Notes under the pieces: model-generated
Seen by the model: the letters and a program-made list of their open reading frames with translations, nothing else
Told to the model about the DNA's origin: nothing
The model's database searches: none
Source of the DNA: Conoideocrella luteorostrata
Taxonomy: Eukaryota > Ascomycota > Sordariomycetes > Hypocreales > Clavicipitaceae
NCBI GenBank assembly: GCA_032433595.1
Contig: JASWJB010000134.1
Coordinates: 41,207-105,206, forward strand
Length of the DNA stretch: 64,000 nt
Direction of reading: 5' to 3'
Program-made: the position numbers and the translations under genes
Shown: positions 1 to 11,153 of the stretch, one piece after another
Position numbering within the stretch: the first letter of the stretch is position 1
Layout: each line of letters starts with the position of its first letter

Positions 1-1104
1 GTTTACTGGCTGGTTGCCTGTCATGCATTGGACGTGCTGATTTATTGCAAATCCAGTCCTGGCTCAACGAAGCCACGGCAGGAACCAGCGAAGCAATAGC
101 TTGAAAAGCTAGCGAGAAGCTTGAGAAGGTCTCTGAACACTCGGACAAACATCAAGAGCAACATAACAACCAGGCTATTGACCTTGCGACCAAGCTAGAC
201 ATTGAGGAACTCCGGCGATTTCAGAAGAAAACGGCTGAATAAATTTGGACTTTTTCGTGCTGGTGATTTTACTATTGGTTTCTTTGAAAAATGTTCTTTG
301 TTTGGGTTAATAAGATCAAGATCGAGATTAAGATTGCTTTTGCCGGGATAGCAGATGAATCCGACATTCATACTGTTGAGGCTTAGTTTTGCTCTTTGCT
401 GTGGTCGCAACACAATCCGACCTATTTGGTGACGGGATTGGCACAGGAAAGGATGGATTAAACACCGTATCTGCGATGCTTGCGACTAGCTAGAGTCGCC
501 GAGTTTGTTTTGGCATTTTTTCCTTGCAATAAGGACGGTGATAAACCCGCTTGGGTGGTAAGAATTTGGCTTTAGGATTGACATATGCGACATCTTGCGT
601 TAGCTTGCTATATACGTAACGTCTAGAGACAAATTTCACTTCGCAGACGCTAAACCCACGGCTCGGACAGTCGCTTTCTTTTCTTTTGTGTTACCTGGCA
701 CTTGTTATGTATTTGACGTGGATGCCGATGGTAATGCGAACGCCGAGAGTACTGTCACCAAAAATATGAGCCCCATTCAAGGGTCACAACTAAACTTGCA
801 AAGTGGCCTCTGGATACGAAAATTTGGGTGACAAGTCCTGCTGCTTGGATGATTGAATACAAAACACCCAAGTGGATGATCTAAACCCCACAGACACATT
901 TATTGTTATGCACAGCCAAACAAACAATTGTTTCAGGTGCTGCACCCGTTTATGACGGCGTAGTTTACGACCAGACACGCGACTGTTCTGCAGCGTCTGT
1001 GAATGACGTCATGGACTAGATGGACGGCGTCTTCAAGGCCCGCCACAACCCCAAGTCCAACCTCGTGTTGTTACAACAGTCAAGCTTGACACAGATACCT
1101 CACG
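1..1104. other. No recognisable gene
   Basis: Only short ORFs in poor contexts are visible, such as a 72-codon minus-strand ORF at 195-413 rich in Asn, Ser and Lys. None shows a domain or plausible splice continuation. The right part should hold the promoter and 5' UTR of the DUF4385 gene. Confidence 0.4.
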
Positions 1105-1611
1105 ATGCCGGCAATATCCAACGAAGAAAAAGAAGTTACTTTGTCAACTTTAAACGTGCCCGACACAGAACGCAAGCCCTACCGCATTGGACGTGGAGAG
1201 CAAGGTGTTCTAACGTATGAACCCTACAAATCCATCCTCCTTCCACTATGGCGGTTCCGCACCGTTCCCCTTGCTCGGCAAAGTGCAGCCAATCTTTGGA
1301 CGCGATTTGGGCAATTCCACGAAGAGGGAGATTTTGTTGGCATGGACATGACACGTAAATTCATTCAGATGGGCATGACGCGGGCGAAGAGGTATGCGAA
1401 CCATGCTGGAGGAAGGAAGTTTAGGGTTAGCGCAACCAGGGAGGAAATTCCGAAGAGTGAAGCACACAAGGGCAAGGAAGAGAAAGAGCAAGCTAGTCAA
1501 ATATTTCGAGAGTACTGGGAGAGATGCAGAGCTCATGAGGGTTATCAGGAAATGAAGAGGGCTTTTTTGCAGGAACAGAAGCGAGATCGGAGTCGTAGAA
1601 GTGCTCAATAA
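1105..1611 (+). CDS. DUF4385 family protein
   Basis: Single-exon ORF of 168 aa that reads as a full-length DUF4385 protein, a small family of unknown function found in fungi and bacteria. Family-like blocks are RIGRGEQGVL followed by EPYKS (about residues 27-42), LPLWRFRT, then DFVGMDMTRKFIQMGMTRA and RYANHAGGRKF. The last 50 residues are charged (Lys/Glu/Arg) and probably helical. The start was chosen because ATG at 1105 leads directly into the domain; an upstream exon was not seen. No signal peptide or membrane segment is visible. The gene lies on the opposite strand from the proline-dehydrogenase-type gene that follows, with about 530 bp between their 3' ends, and there is no evidence that it belongs to the catabolic cluster. 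The family call is from remembered motif resemblance; function is unknown. Confidence 0.8.
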   Translation: MPAISNEEKEVTLSTLNVPDTERKPYRIGRGEQGVLTYEPYKSILLPLWRFRTVPLARQSAANLWTRFGQFHEEGDFVGMDMTRKFIQMGMTRAKRYANHAGGRKFRVSATREEIPKSEAHKGKEEKEQASQIFREYWERCRAHEGYQEMKRAFLQEQKRDRSRRSAQ

Positions 1612-2142
1612 GACCTGTCGTACCGTATCTATACTGCCTGATAAACAGAACTTACGATGTGCCTCATTCTCATGAACTTCCCTGTGATATCGTTTGTACA
1701 CTGTCTGTCCTGTCTTGGGCACTAAAAAGCAAGGAAACCACTTGTTGAAATGTCGCTGAAAATGTTTCTATTAGAAGCTACGGTCACCTTTTTTGGCATT
1801 AGAGTTGGGAAGATAAATAGCTGAACAGCAGTTCTTGGTAGGTAGTTTGGGGTCATAATAACGTTTATTAATAATGCTTGCCAGGCTTTCCCGGCTAAGT
1901 TCATTAAAAAATTATCCTGCCCAGCGCTGAGATGCTGTGCACGTAGCCAAGAAAAACCAGAACCCTCCCCGTCACCAAAAAAAGTGTCGCAACCAGTCAG
2001 ATTGGAAAAACAACTACTGTCTCACACTATTGTTATCATTGCTTATTTTAGATTCATAATATCATTGTTCGTAAGTGCCTAAACTATAATTAAAGTGAAG
2101 AAGATGACTGCAGGCTAGGACTACTGCGATACTAACTGAACC
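1612..2142. other. Convergent 3' intergenic region
   Basis: AT-rich stretch between the 3' ends of the DUF4385 gene and the proline-dehydrogenase-type gene. It should contain both polyadenylation regions. No ORF with recognisable similarity is seen. Confidence 0.5.
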
Positions 2143-3666
2143 TTATTTCGTAATTCCCTTTGGACTTCTTTGACTATATGGGAAAAGAAACGACGCAAGC
2201 CTCCTTTTAGCTTCTAATTTCAACGCCACATACTCATCTAGTGTTCTTCCTGCGGCATCTTTGTTTTCAAGAGCCCGCCGCGTAAGATACCCGAGACACT
2301 CCGTCACACTGCCCCAGGTGGAACATTTGTAAACCTCTGGTTTGGAGTCGTTAAAACTTCCAAGACGTAGGAGCCCAAAGCTCACTGCGTCTGTCATGCC
2401 ATGTAGCTGAGCAAATCCCACGGGTACTGTTGACAACCCGTCTTTTAATCGTTGCTGATGGAGCTCGTAGGAACTGAATACGCTCTCTTTGTTATGGCCG
2501 CACAACATCAGGTTCACCGAAGGGAATGGCGTACAGCCTTCTGCTCCAATATTGCCGATCTGCCGCCGTAACGCCCCATGCGCAATCGCGTTGTAAGCAT
2601 TGTCTGTATCCTTTTTCGTGTCACATATCAAAGATCTCTGCTCAGTGGCTAAATAGGCACCACGCACAAGCTTGAGCCCTAACGTGAAGTTTTCATCAAA
2701 AGCTGCTTTAAGGTGGTGTTCTATTGTTGACGTTGCATTCTTGAGATAAGCTTGGTATGTATTATATACGAGTGCGTAACCGTCTCGGTTAAACTCTCGC
2801 ATTAAATCAAGACCAGCTTTTAGAATGCCACCCTGGTAAGCTTGAGATTCAGCATCAATTAATATTCTAACTTGTCGGCGCTTGCAATGCAAGCTGATGT
2901 CTCTTAATGCATCGAACATCTGTTTTGGCAAAGGGTCACCCGCCGCGAGTGCGTCCGTTACAACGGGGCCGGCTCCAGTGGTCCTAGGATGTTATGAGTC
3001 AGTAGAGTATCTTTGCAATGCATGAGGTTTTGCGTACTTAATTGCTAATTGATCACCTTCCCCGAGCATCTCAATGGTCTCATGTACGCCCTGACGCCAA
3101 ATCTCAATGTTCGGACACAGCCCTTTGTCTGCGTTGGTGTTTTTCTCAATGCCGAAGTCGTGTACGACTTTTGTGTTGTAGTCAAACACCGTCTCTTTCG
3201 CGTATGTAACAATAGTGCCTCGAAATCCCATACTTTTAAAAGTTCGCAAGGTCTCCTTTACTTCCCTTCCCGATTCACCAGCACAAAACTGTTTGTACAC
3301 AAGTTTTTTCACTAATCCTGCAAGCGGTTTGTTACGATTGACGTCAACAAGAAAGCTTCTCTTTGGTTGACAAAGAAAAGACATGAGTGAGATTGCTGGA
3401 CCGAGAAGAAAAGGCTTCGAAGAGATGGAATTGATAAGAAGAGATCGCATGAGAGCCGAGTTGGATAGGGCTGACAACGGCGAGCTATTCGTCGATTCAA
3501 CTGGATGTTTCATGGAATGAGGATCAGGCGCCCCCGCTCCGGCATTATAGGGACTGTAGTACTTCATGTCCCTAGCTGAAGGAAGCGCACCATGCCGGGC
3601 TTGAGTTTGCGTGGATAAAGCCCTACCCGCGATGTGCGTGTTGAATCTATTTCGAAAAACTGACAT
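2143..3666 (-). CDS. Proline dehydrogenase-family enzyme, probable hydroxyproline dehydrogenase
   Basis: FAD-dependent mitochondrial dehydrogenase that oxidises (hydroxy)proline to (3-hydroxy-)1-pyrroline-5-carboxylate. Two exons, 3038-3666 and 2143-2983, joined across a 54-nt intron (donor GTACGC, branch CTGAC, acceptor CTAG) give 489 aa. The basic, Ser-rich N-terminus (MSVFRNRFNTHIAGRALS) looks like a mitochondrial presequence. PRODH blocks in order: GEGDQLAIK next to TTGAGPVVTDAL, VRILIDAESQ, LKLVRGAYL, and C-terminal YLTRRALEN with the paired arginines that bind the substrate carboxylate. Fifteen residues before the first of these arginines is Cys430, where proline-specific enzymes have a conserved Tyr (Y540 in E. 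coli PutA) and animal hydroxyproline dehydrogenase has Ser. The neighbours supply every later step of hydroxyproline breakdown, so I favour hydroxyproline as substrate. Plain proline dehydrogenase (prnD/PUT1 type) remains possible. Confidence 0.88.
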
Positions 3667-5415
3667 TTTCTCCGGAGCAATAATGAAGAGTCAGGCTCTA
3701 CGGCCAGTGCTTCAGTAGCCGGCTTATAAAATAGCTTGGCCTCTGACTGATACTTACTCCCCCGAACTACTAGCTAACTAAACATTGCGAGAATGTGCGT
3801 TGTGAGCGAGCCTCTTATCGGGTGGCATGCCGACCATTGCGGGGTTGCTGGTGGCTGCGAAACCGGGCACCCCTCTACTGGAGACGAGGCAACTTCGCTA
3901 ATACAAGGATATCCGATGACTTATCTATTATTAAGTGCCTTTTTCTCAAGAAGAGCGAGCTGCTTTGCGCCTTTCTGCTTGATAAGGGCTGCTATGTGCC
4001 AAAGTGTCACATCCCATACCCTGGTGTGGGGGTGGCGATACTACCTATGGAGAGCTCATTATGCCATGATTAATGAAAGGGTCCATCGTTGTTTCCGATC
4101 AATGGCCGGTGTGATGTCTGACGGTTGCAGGAAGCAATGGCTATCGCGGATGGTACCCGTAGCTGTTATCCCCTCGATAAGGGATATAGACAATAGTTGC
4201 TCGTGGGTGATGCGAGTGAAAGCTGCAAATGTATGAATGCCCAACCCGGGTCCATCATTGCCGTTGTGCTGGCTATCGGACAGGCCGCCGTAGCGCGACA
4301 CCAAGTAGTTCTAGATTGCCATTCCCGAAACTCTTGGATTAAGTTCGTGTCCCAACTTTTTTCTTATCTGGGCAAGGTCAATTAGGACGCGGGGTTGGAT
4401 CCGCAGATTAGCATAGAGCCTTTGTGGGGTAACGTATGTGCAAGGATCTGTGACGCTTATCAACATGCAGCTTAGCATATCTGTTTAAATCTCCTCAGTA
4501 GAATACGGAGTGAAAACTTCATATTATTCATTATCAGCCGTGCAGTTGTTCCAATATACAAATCACTCCAGATAGAGAAGTTTTCGGTAAGCGGCCACAA
4601 TCTTAATTGACTTGTGAGCTGTTCTGGGAAATAGACCCAACGTCGCTCTCAGTTGGGATGCCGTTGGGACCGGCACACCAAAATAATTGTTGTGTCCTTT
4701 GTGCAGCCCACCGTCGAAACAATTGGCTGGCAATCCGCGGCTTGTGTTGATGCAGTGGACTCGGATCGCTAGCACTGGCTTCTGAGCGTAATACGAAGCG
4801 GGTACTTCTTGCATATGTTATTAACTCGATTAGGAATACATTTGTCAATTGATGCACGACCGGAATGGATCCTGCATGAGAGTGAGAAGCACTTTTCTCT
4901 ACATGATTGGCTGGCTATTTCATCAATAAGCTCTATTTTCTACAGATGATGCTCTTCTTGTCCACGCGGGGATGCGTCTGGTTTATTGGAAACGCCGACC
5001 ATGAGCGCAATGTTGGGAAGTTTAGTCAGTCTCTTCATGGTATGATCTGTGTCTCCGGGAACAAAGGAGGATACAGACGACTCTCCCGCAGCAAGTCGAA
5101 CTAAATCTGTTTCCGCAAGAGCGTAATGGAGACTAGAAAGCATTAAGTGCGGCGGGAGACACATCTCGCTAGATGACTTATGCATGTTGATAATATATTC
5201 ACCAAACTGTAGATTGTAACCTGAACGGAAGATTTCTGTTCCATGTAGGTAGTATCCACTCAACGATATTTAACCATAAATACTCTTTTAGCGGCATGTA
5301 ACAGTGTCTTAACTTCAAAATTATGTTCTTAATACTGACTACCCTCATTTTATGTCCAATACAATTTGATCGACTCATCACCCCCGCTTTGTGATTACCA
5401 GTACAATACCAAATT
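3667..5415. other. 1.75-kb gap with no confident gene
   Basis: The left end is the promoter of the PRODH-type gene. Minus-strand ORFs at 4940-5263 (107 codons) and 4563-4814 (83 codons) are the longest on that strand, and a 147-codon plus-strand ORF sits at 3793-4236. I could not match any to a family or join them by credible introns. A decayed gene between the two dehydrogenases is possible but unproven. Confidence 0.35.
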
Positions 5416-7389
5416 TTACTCGTTGCTCGGATAGGTGTATTTGCCTAACGGAGAAAACTCTTCCTTGATTGTTCTTGGGCTTGTAAATCGCCTAAGGAGA
5501 TCCGAGCTTCCTGCCTTGTCATTGGTGCCACTGGATCGGGCTCCTCCGAAAGTCTGCTGACCAATGAGTGCTGCTGTGGTCTTGCAGTCTAGAACAGAGA
5601 AAGAAAGAAAGACTAGTTAGAAAGCCGGTTTTATGAAATCGGGACGTTTAACTCACTAATATAGAAGTTTCCAGCCGCGTAGCGCAGACTGTCTTCAACT
5701 TGGCGTATGACTTTGCGATCCTTGGCGAACACAGCGCCAGTCAAGGCAAGCCCGCCACCATTCTGATCAACGGATTGCAGAGTTTCGTTCCACTTGGCGT
5801 CTGGGTAGACATGAACTACTAGCACGGGGCCGAAAATCTCCTTGTTAAAGAGCGGGTGGCTCGGGGATTCAGCCTGATACACGGTTGGTGTGACGAAATA
5901 TCCCGTAGAGCCGTCGTAAGTGCCTCCGGTAATCAATTTCAAGGTTGGGTCTTTGTTGCTCTCATCAATGATCTTCTTAATCTTGTTGAACGAGTGCTTG
6001 TGGATGACTGGGCCCATAAACGCCTCAAAATCTTTGTCGGGACTTCCAACGGTGATATTCTCGACTCCCTCTTTCAGACCGGCGAGAAACTCCTCAGCAC
6101 GGGACTCCGGTACATACACACGAGAGGTAGCGGAGCACTTTTGACCCTGGTATTCGAATGCACCACGGATTGTATGGTTCACTGCGCTTGGAATGTCCCC
6201 CGAGGAATGGATGAGGTGGAAATTTTTGCCGCTCGTCTCTCCGACAATACGAGGAAACTCGCGGTACTTTTTGCTGCCGATGCCCTGACCGATCTTTGCG
6301 TAGATAGAGCGAAAGACATCCGACGACCCAATAAAGTTGATACCGGCAAAGTCGTAATGGTCCAGGACTGTACTGGTTACCTGCTCAGCATCACCAGGGA
6401 TCATCTGTATGACATTTGGAGGCAGACCGGCTTCTAACAGGATCTTGTAAATGACGGTACTCGGATAGATGTTGTATTGGGATGGTTTCCACACTACAAC
6501 GTTACCCATCAATGCTGGGCCGGAAATGAGACTGCCGCCGAGGGCCGTAAAGTTGAAGGGCGAGACGGCATAAACGAATCCTTCAAGAGGTCGATGTTCC
6601 ACACGCCTGAGTTGAAAGTCAGCGACAAGTCTGTATGGGAATTCTTTTAGGCATGGATACTTACGTCCAAATGCCATCCGTGCCGCGAGTTGGCTGCCTG
6701 CCAAGCAGCTCAGCAGCGAAATTAACATTTAATCGGAAGAAGTCCGCAAGCTCGGCTGCGGCATCAATCTCGGCCTGCCAAACGTTTTTGCCTTGGCCCA
6801 GCATGGTGGAGGCTATAAGCTCATTTCTGTACTTGCCAGTAACGAGCTCTGCTGCTTTCAGAAAAATAGCAGCTCTGTCTACAAACGGCGTTGTCTCCCA
6901 TTCCTTTTTGGCCTTGAGCGCCTCGTCAATGGCAACGTTCACCTGCTCGCGTGAGGCCAGAGGATAGTTTGTAAACTCTTTGCTGCTTTCCCCGGGCATG
7001 ACTTGCATGTCTGACTTTTGAGCTGTTTGAGCTTGCCCGTTGTAGAATATCTCACTCTTGAGAGGTAGAGCCGACCGGAGACGTGCCAATTCTTTTTCCA
7101 CTTCGGCTCGTTCTGGGGACGACTTTCTGTACTCAGGCTGCGTGTATAGCGGATTAGTTTGAAGTTATAGTCGGTCGGTATAGAAACAATAATTGGACAT
7201 TACATTAGGCTCATTCCGCTCGTCAGGGACCCGGAAAGGCATCGTGGCCTTCATCCTCGTATGCGTCAGGGACAACATCCGACTGTTCTGTGTGAAGAAC
7301 AAACCGGATGGTTTACGAGCTGCCAAGCCAGCAGACATGATCCTCGAACCGGCCATTGCTACTGTCGGAATTGGTGCGACAAATTGCAC
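5416..7389 (-). CDS. Delta-1-pyrroline-5-carboxylate dehydrogenase (ALDH4 family)
   Basis: NAD-dependent aldehyde dehydrogenase oxidising glutamate semialdehyde (from P5C) or 4-hydroxyglutamate semialdehyde (from 3-OH-P5C) in mitochondria. Four exons: 7204-7389, 6665-7137, 5657-6606, 5416-5588; introns of 66, 58 and 68 nt (donors GTAATG, GTAAGT, GTGAGT) keep frame and give 593 aa, close to yeast Put2 (about 575). The first 60 residues are basic and hydroxylated with few acidic residues, as expected for a mitochondrial presequence. The catalytic block GETSGKNF (Glu343) and nucleophile block GQKCSATSR (Cys377) are intact, with VSPFNF near the cofactor site and KEIFGPVL further on. It lies between the PRODH-type and P5C reductase-like genes, all on one strand. 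ALDH4A1-type enzymes accept both proline- and hydroxyproline-derived semialdehydes, so sequence alone does not fix the substrate. Confidence 0.93.
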
Positions 7390-8090
7390 GATAATTGAAA
7401 GCTATCAAGTCTCGACCTGATAAAATAGAGCTGGGTGTTGAAGTAGGGCAGTAGGGCAGGGCGTCTCGTCAGGTTAACAAGTAACGAGTAATAACTTAGT
7501 CACGACCCAATGGTGAAACTTTGTAACTTTCATCGTTGCATCTGCAGAACTGGCGACTATTTCAATACCGATTCCTACAGATGTAATACCTCGTACAAGG
7601 TTGTCAGCTACGACATCGGCCCTTGACTGGCCCCACAGTCGGGAGTGGTGCCGAGAGATCCTTATTAGTTTTAGTTGCTACGGCTCAGTCGCCATAGCGC
7701 TGCTGATAAGCGTCAACGGCCAATTGACCCCAACAAGCCTATTCAACCCCAGTTTGTAACTCATGCTCCAGACTCTTTGCAAGCCGTGACTACGCTAGTA
7801 CTTCTTGTTGCTCTCGGTATATATTTCATGCGGGGTAAAATTCCCGTTTCGTAATTCATTACGTCGCCTGCATAGATAACTTACCAGGAGTACTATCGCT
7901 CGTTGCATACGTTATTATGCACAGGTTGGGTGCGGGTGTGGATGCATTGCAGTGCAGAATTACGGAGTCACTGTTTGAAGATACAAGTAGCGGTACCGTT
8001 AGGGAGCAGTCAATTTGACAAGAGGAGAATGCCTTGACACACTGATCTGCCCAAAGAGCGAAATTCCAAAAAAAAAAAAAATCAATTCGT
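7390..8090. promoter_or_regulatory. Promoter region of the P5C dehydrogenase gene
   Basis: About 700 bp between the P5CDH start and the stop of the P5C reductase-like gene, both on the minus strand. It contains no ORF of note. The region must carry the P5CDH promoter and the reductase terminator; a run of 13 A lies at 8069-8081 just after the reductase stop. No specific operator could be assigned. Confidence 0.5.
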
Positions 8091-9096
8091 CTAGTGACGG
8101 GTGTCATTTACATGCTCAACAGTGCCCATGCTTCGAGCAACAGTGACTGCCTCGCGAAGTGCCCGTCCCACATGCCCTCGAACAGCCGTCTCCTCCAGAA
8201 TCATGAGACCACTCATTGTGCAGCCCTCGGGCGAAGTGCCCTTGTCTTTAACTGCGCTGGGTTGCATACCACTTAGAAGCATCCGAGCCGTGCCCAGCAT
8301 TGATTGCGCAATACTTCCGTGTGCGATGTCTCGCGGAACGCCGACAGCAACCGAAGCGTCAATGAAAGCCTCGCAAATGACTGCGAAGAAGGCGGGTGTT
8401 GAACCGCCCACTGCCGTTGCTGCATCCAGTAGATGCGGCTGCAGAACCATCGTTTTTCCCACGCAGTCAAAGATTGATTTGGTCGTGTCCATATGCCCTG
8501 GCGGCAGGTCAGGATGCGGTGTCTCAATTACGGTCAATCCCGCATGAACCACAGCGGCCACGTTGGGCAAAGTCCGAATGACCCAAGCCCGATTTTCAGC
8601 ATTAATTGAGTGTCCTTCCCCGTACAGCACGCCTTCGAGTTTTTGCCTTGTCCAGCCTGCTGCGACGCTGATGAGCAACTTCTGGGAGAGCTGGTCGCAA
8701 AGACCTGGCTCGGTGAGCACTGACTCCACGTCCGTAGGGTCTGTGGCTAGTATAATAACATCAGATTCGCTGACTGCCCTAATGTTATCGTTTTGGAAAA
8801 CCGATAGTTTATCAGTGTAGTCGCAAAACTGTTCTTGCAACCTGGTCACCGAGCTTTGGGATCGGACAGTGGCAATAAATCTGGAGAATCGCTGTGTCTC
8901 TTTCGAAGCGTTATTCGAAGAAACGAGCAAGCCGCTCAGGATTGCGCTTCCTAGATTGCCTGGTTCGAGGTTGCAATGTTAGACTCCAAGCAAACCATCA
9001 TTTCGTCTCACTCCAATAACTGACTCCCATCCTACTACTATAAAATCACTTACCACATCCCAAAAAGCACACCGATACACTTGATACCTCATTCAT
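8091..9096 (-). CDS. Pyrroline-5-carboxylate reductase-like protein
   Basis: NAD(P)H-dependent reductase of cyclic imines. Two exons, 9054-9096 and 8091-8959, separated by a 94-nt intron (donor GTAAGT, acceptor CCAG), give 303 aa. The tiny first exon supplies the start of the Rossmann motif: joined, it reads VCFLGCGNLGSAILSGLL. The P5CR dimerisation domain follows with VGGSTPAFFAVICEAF and the signature region around GCTMSGLMILEE, where housekeeping enzymes usually have GGTTIAGL, so this copy is divergent. It is transcribed divergently from the FAD oxidase gene with 671 bp between starts. In a catabolic cluster a biosynthetic proline-forming enzyme is unexpected; it may recycle 3-hydroxy-P5C or reduce a cyclic imine made by the oxidase, as in fungal pipecolate formation. 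Family call is firm, role inferred. Confidence 0.88.
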
Positions 9097-9767
9097 AGCG
9101 GGACTCTGCGTGGTAATGTTAACGGTAAGCATTGCTGGTATGGAACTATTTAAGAGAGACACTAAAAATGAAAAGATATTATTCTAATAACAAAGTATCA
9201 AAGTACTTGTAGAGATGAGCAATTCCGGTGCTAATAGACTTGGGAGAGTTCCTTGCCAGAATGACAGACTCGGAGGGAGTACCGGCAAGAGACCGGAGCG
9301 TGTGGGCACGGTGTGGTTGGGACGGGGAGCCATGTTGATATCGGAGCATGGATCCGAGTGGCAGCGATAACAGCGATAGGAACAATTGCCGAGAACTATT
9401 TGATTCGAGCGATCAGATCTAAGCTCAGTTTCTCCGATGTCGCAATTCTGGTGGCACCTCTCTGTGTCAAATTTGTCGTAACACGGCGGTGTTCATTTTC
9501 GGACGCTGAACCACTAAACCACCACTGACGAAACTCACCCAACTCGGGTGTGGATGACCCGTCGCTGTTAGCGCGCTTGAACCATCGGGAGTTGTCCCGG
9601 TGCTTCAGTAGCTGACAACACCACGACGAACAGTGCACCTTGATTCGGGCAACAAATGAACGGGAAGGTGAGGAGTTTAGCGGCTAATATTTCAACTCTG
9701 CATTTCTCATCATTCACTCCTTCCTTCCTATGTGCTGTAAACTATTCAGAAAGTCGCAAATTGAGCC
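9097..9767. promoter_or_regulatory. Shared divergent promoter, P5CR-like gene / FAD oxidase gene
   Basis: 671-bp intergenic region between two outward-facing start codons. It contains several CGG/CCG triplets (for example around 9275-9300 and 9340-9355) of the kind used by Zn2Cys6 regulators, but no clearly repeated operator. No credible ORF is seen. Confidence 0.5.
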
Positions 9768-11153
9768 ATGAAGACCGCTATGTCAGATCCTCTGCTCATT
9801 GTAGGGGCTGGTGCGTTTGGTCTGTCGACGGCGCTGCACCTATCCAAGGCAGGCTATACGGACATCACTGTTTTCGACAAGGATGATTCAGTGCCCCCCA
9901 AATATTCTGCAGCAAATGACCTCAACAAGATCGTCAGGGCCGAATACGAAGATGACTTTTACAGCGATTTGACAATAGTACGTTTCTGACGCAATCAAAT
10001 ATCCGACGTGCCCGTCCAGGGTTTGGTGCTGACCGATGCACAGAAAGCCATATCCGCCTGGAGGACACCACTATTTGCTCCCTACTACCACCAGACCGGC
10101 TTCCTCCACTGCGTATCGAAGACTTGTCCCGAGAAAGCTGTCGGGACAATGAAACGATTCTGGGCCGCGGCTGAGAAGCATGCCAATATACGCAGGCACG
10201 TCGTACCCATCAATTCAAGGCAGGATATCCTCGATCAGGTCTGGCAATTCCAGGACGGGCCGCTTACAGGCTGGCGAGGTTATCTGAATCGCTTCGCGGG
10301 GTATGCTCAGTCCGGACATGCCCTAGCTGCAGTGTACCGCGAGCTTTGCAAGATAGGTGTCAAGTTCCGTCTGGGTCCCAACAACGAAGTGGCCCAAATC
10401 ATCTACGACGGAGCTTCCTCCAACGGCTCGAAAACTGCACGAGGCGTCAAGACGAAAGACGGCAACTTCTACCCAGCCAAACTGGTGATTGTTGCGGCAG
10501 GCGCATGGGTATCTCGTCTCATTCCCGAGATTGGAAGTCAGGTTGTCGCCAAAGCTTGGTCTGTCGCGCATGTTAAGCTCACGGATGATGAGGCATCTAT
10601 GTTGAGGAACATACCCGTCACCTATGCTCGAGATTTAGGTTTTTTTTTCGAGCCTGACCCAAAGACCAATTTGCTCAAGCTGTGCCCCATGGGCGGAGGC
10701 TTCATCAACAGCGATGCTAAAACGAGCGTGTCGGTACCACCGGAAGGCCATGCGCGAAGCGCTTTCATGCCTGCAGACGACGAACGCAAGGTTAGGCAGT
10801 TACTTGCCCATACGTTACCTGCGCTCGCGGAACGACCACTCGTGAACAAACTGCTGTGCTGGTTTGCCGACACGAGCGACTCGGATTACATTATCGACTA
10901 CGTTCCAAGGACCTCATCGTCGGTCGTAGTCGTGTCCGGTGACTCTGGCCATGGCTTTAAAATGTTTCCTATCGTGGGCTCCTGGGTCACGGATTTACTG
11001 AGCGCCACGGACGGCACGCAGCGTGAGCCTCGGTGGCGCTGGAAGATGCCCACAGCGGGGAGTTCTGCTAGCGATTGGGGCGAGAGTGTCAGCTGGAGGG
11101 TGGGCGAAACCAAGGAATTTTCATCTATCGAGGCTATAAAATCCAAGATATGA
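9768..11153 (+). CDS. FAD-dependent amino-acid oxidase (MSOX / pipecolate / saccharopine oxidase type)
   Basis: Flavoenzyme of the monomeric sarcosine oxidase/fructosyl-amine oxidase fold, which oxidises secondary amino acids with release of hydrogen peroxide. Exons 9768-9977 and 10044-11153 flank a 66-nt intron (donor GTACGT, branch CTGAC, acceptor ACAG), giving 439 aa, normal for fungal members. IVGAGAFGLSTALHL near the N-terminus is the FAD-binding GxGxxG; AAGAWVSRLIP and SGDSGHGFKMFPIVG are further family blocks. Cys342 in LLCWFADTSDSDY matches the Cys that carries covalent FAD in MSOX. The C-terminal tripeptide SKI resembles a weak peroxisomal PTS1. An in-frame ATG at 9780 is an alternative start. 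Candidate substrates given the neighbours: pipecolate, saccharopine, N-methylated (hydroxy)proline or (hydroxy)proline itself. It converges on the regulator gene. Confidence 0.88.

Noticed and set aside
3672..3680. CCGGAGCAA shared with 19532-19540 as an operator
   Set aside because: The first copy lies about 6 bases upstream of the PRODH start codon, inside the probable 5' UTR, and nine-base matches are expected by chance.
5856..6437. 193-codon plus-strand ORF
   Set aside because: Antisense shadow of P5C dehydrogenase exon 3.
8101..8547. 148-codon plus-strand ORF
   Set aside because: Antisense shadow of the P5C reductase-like gene.
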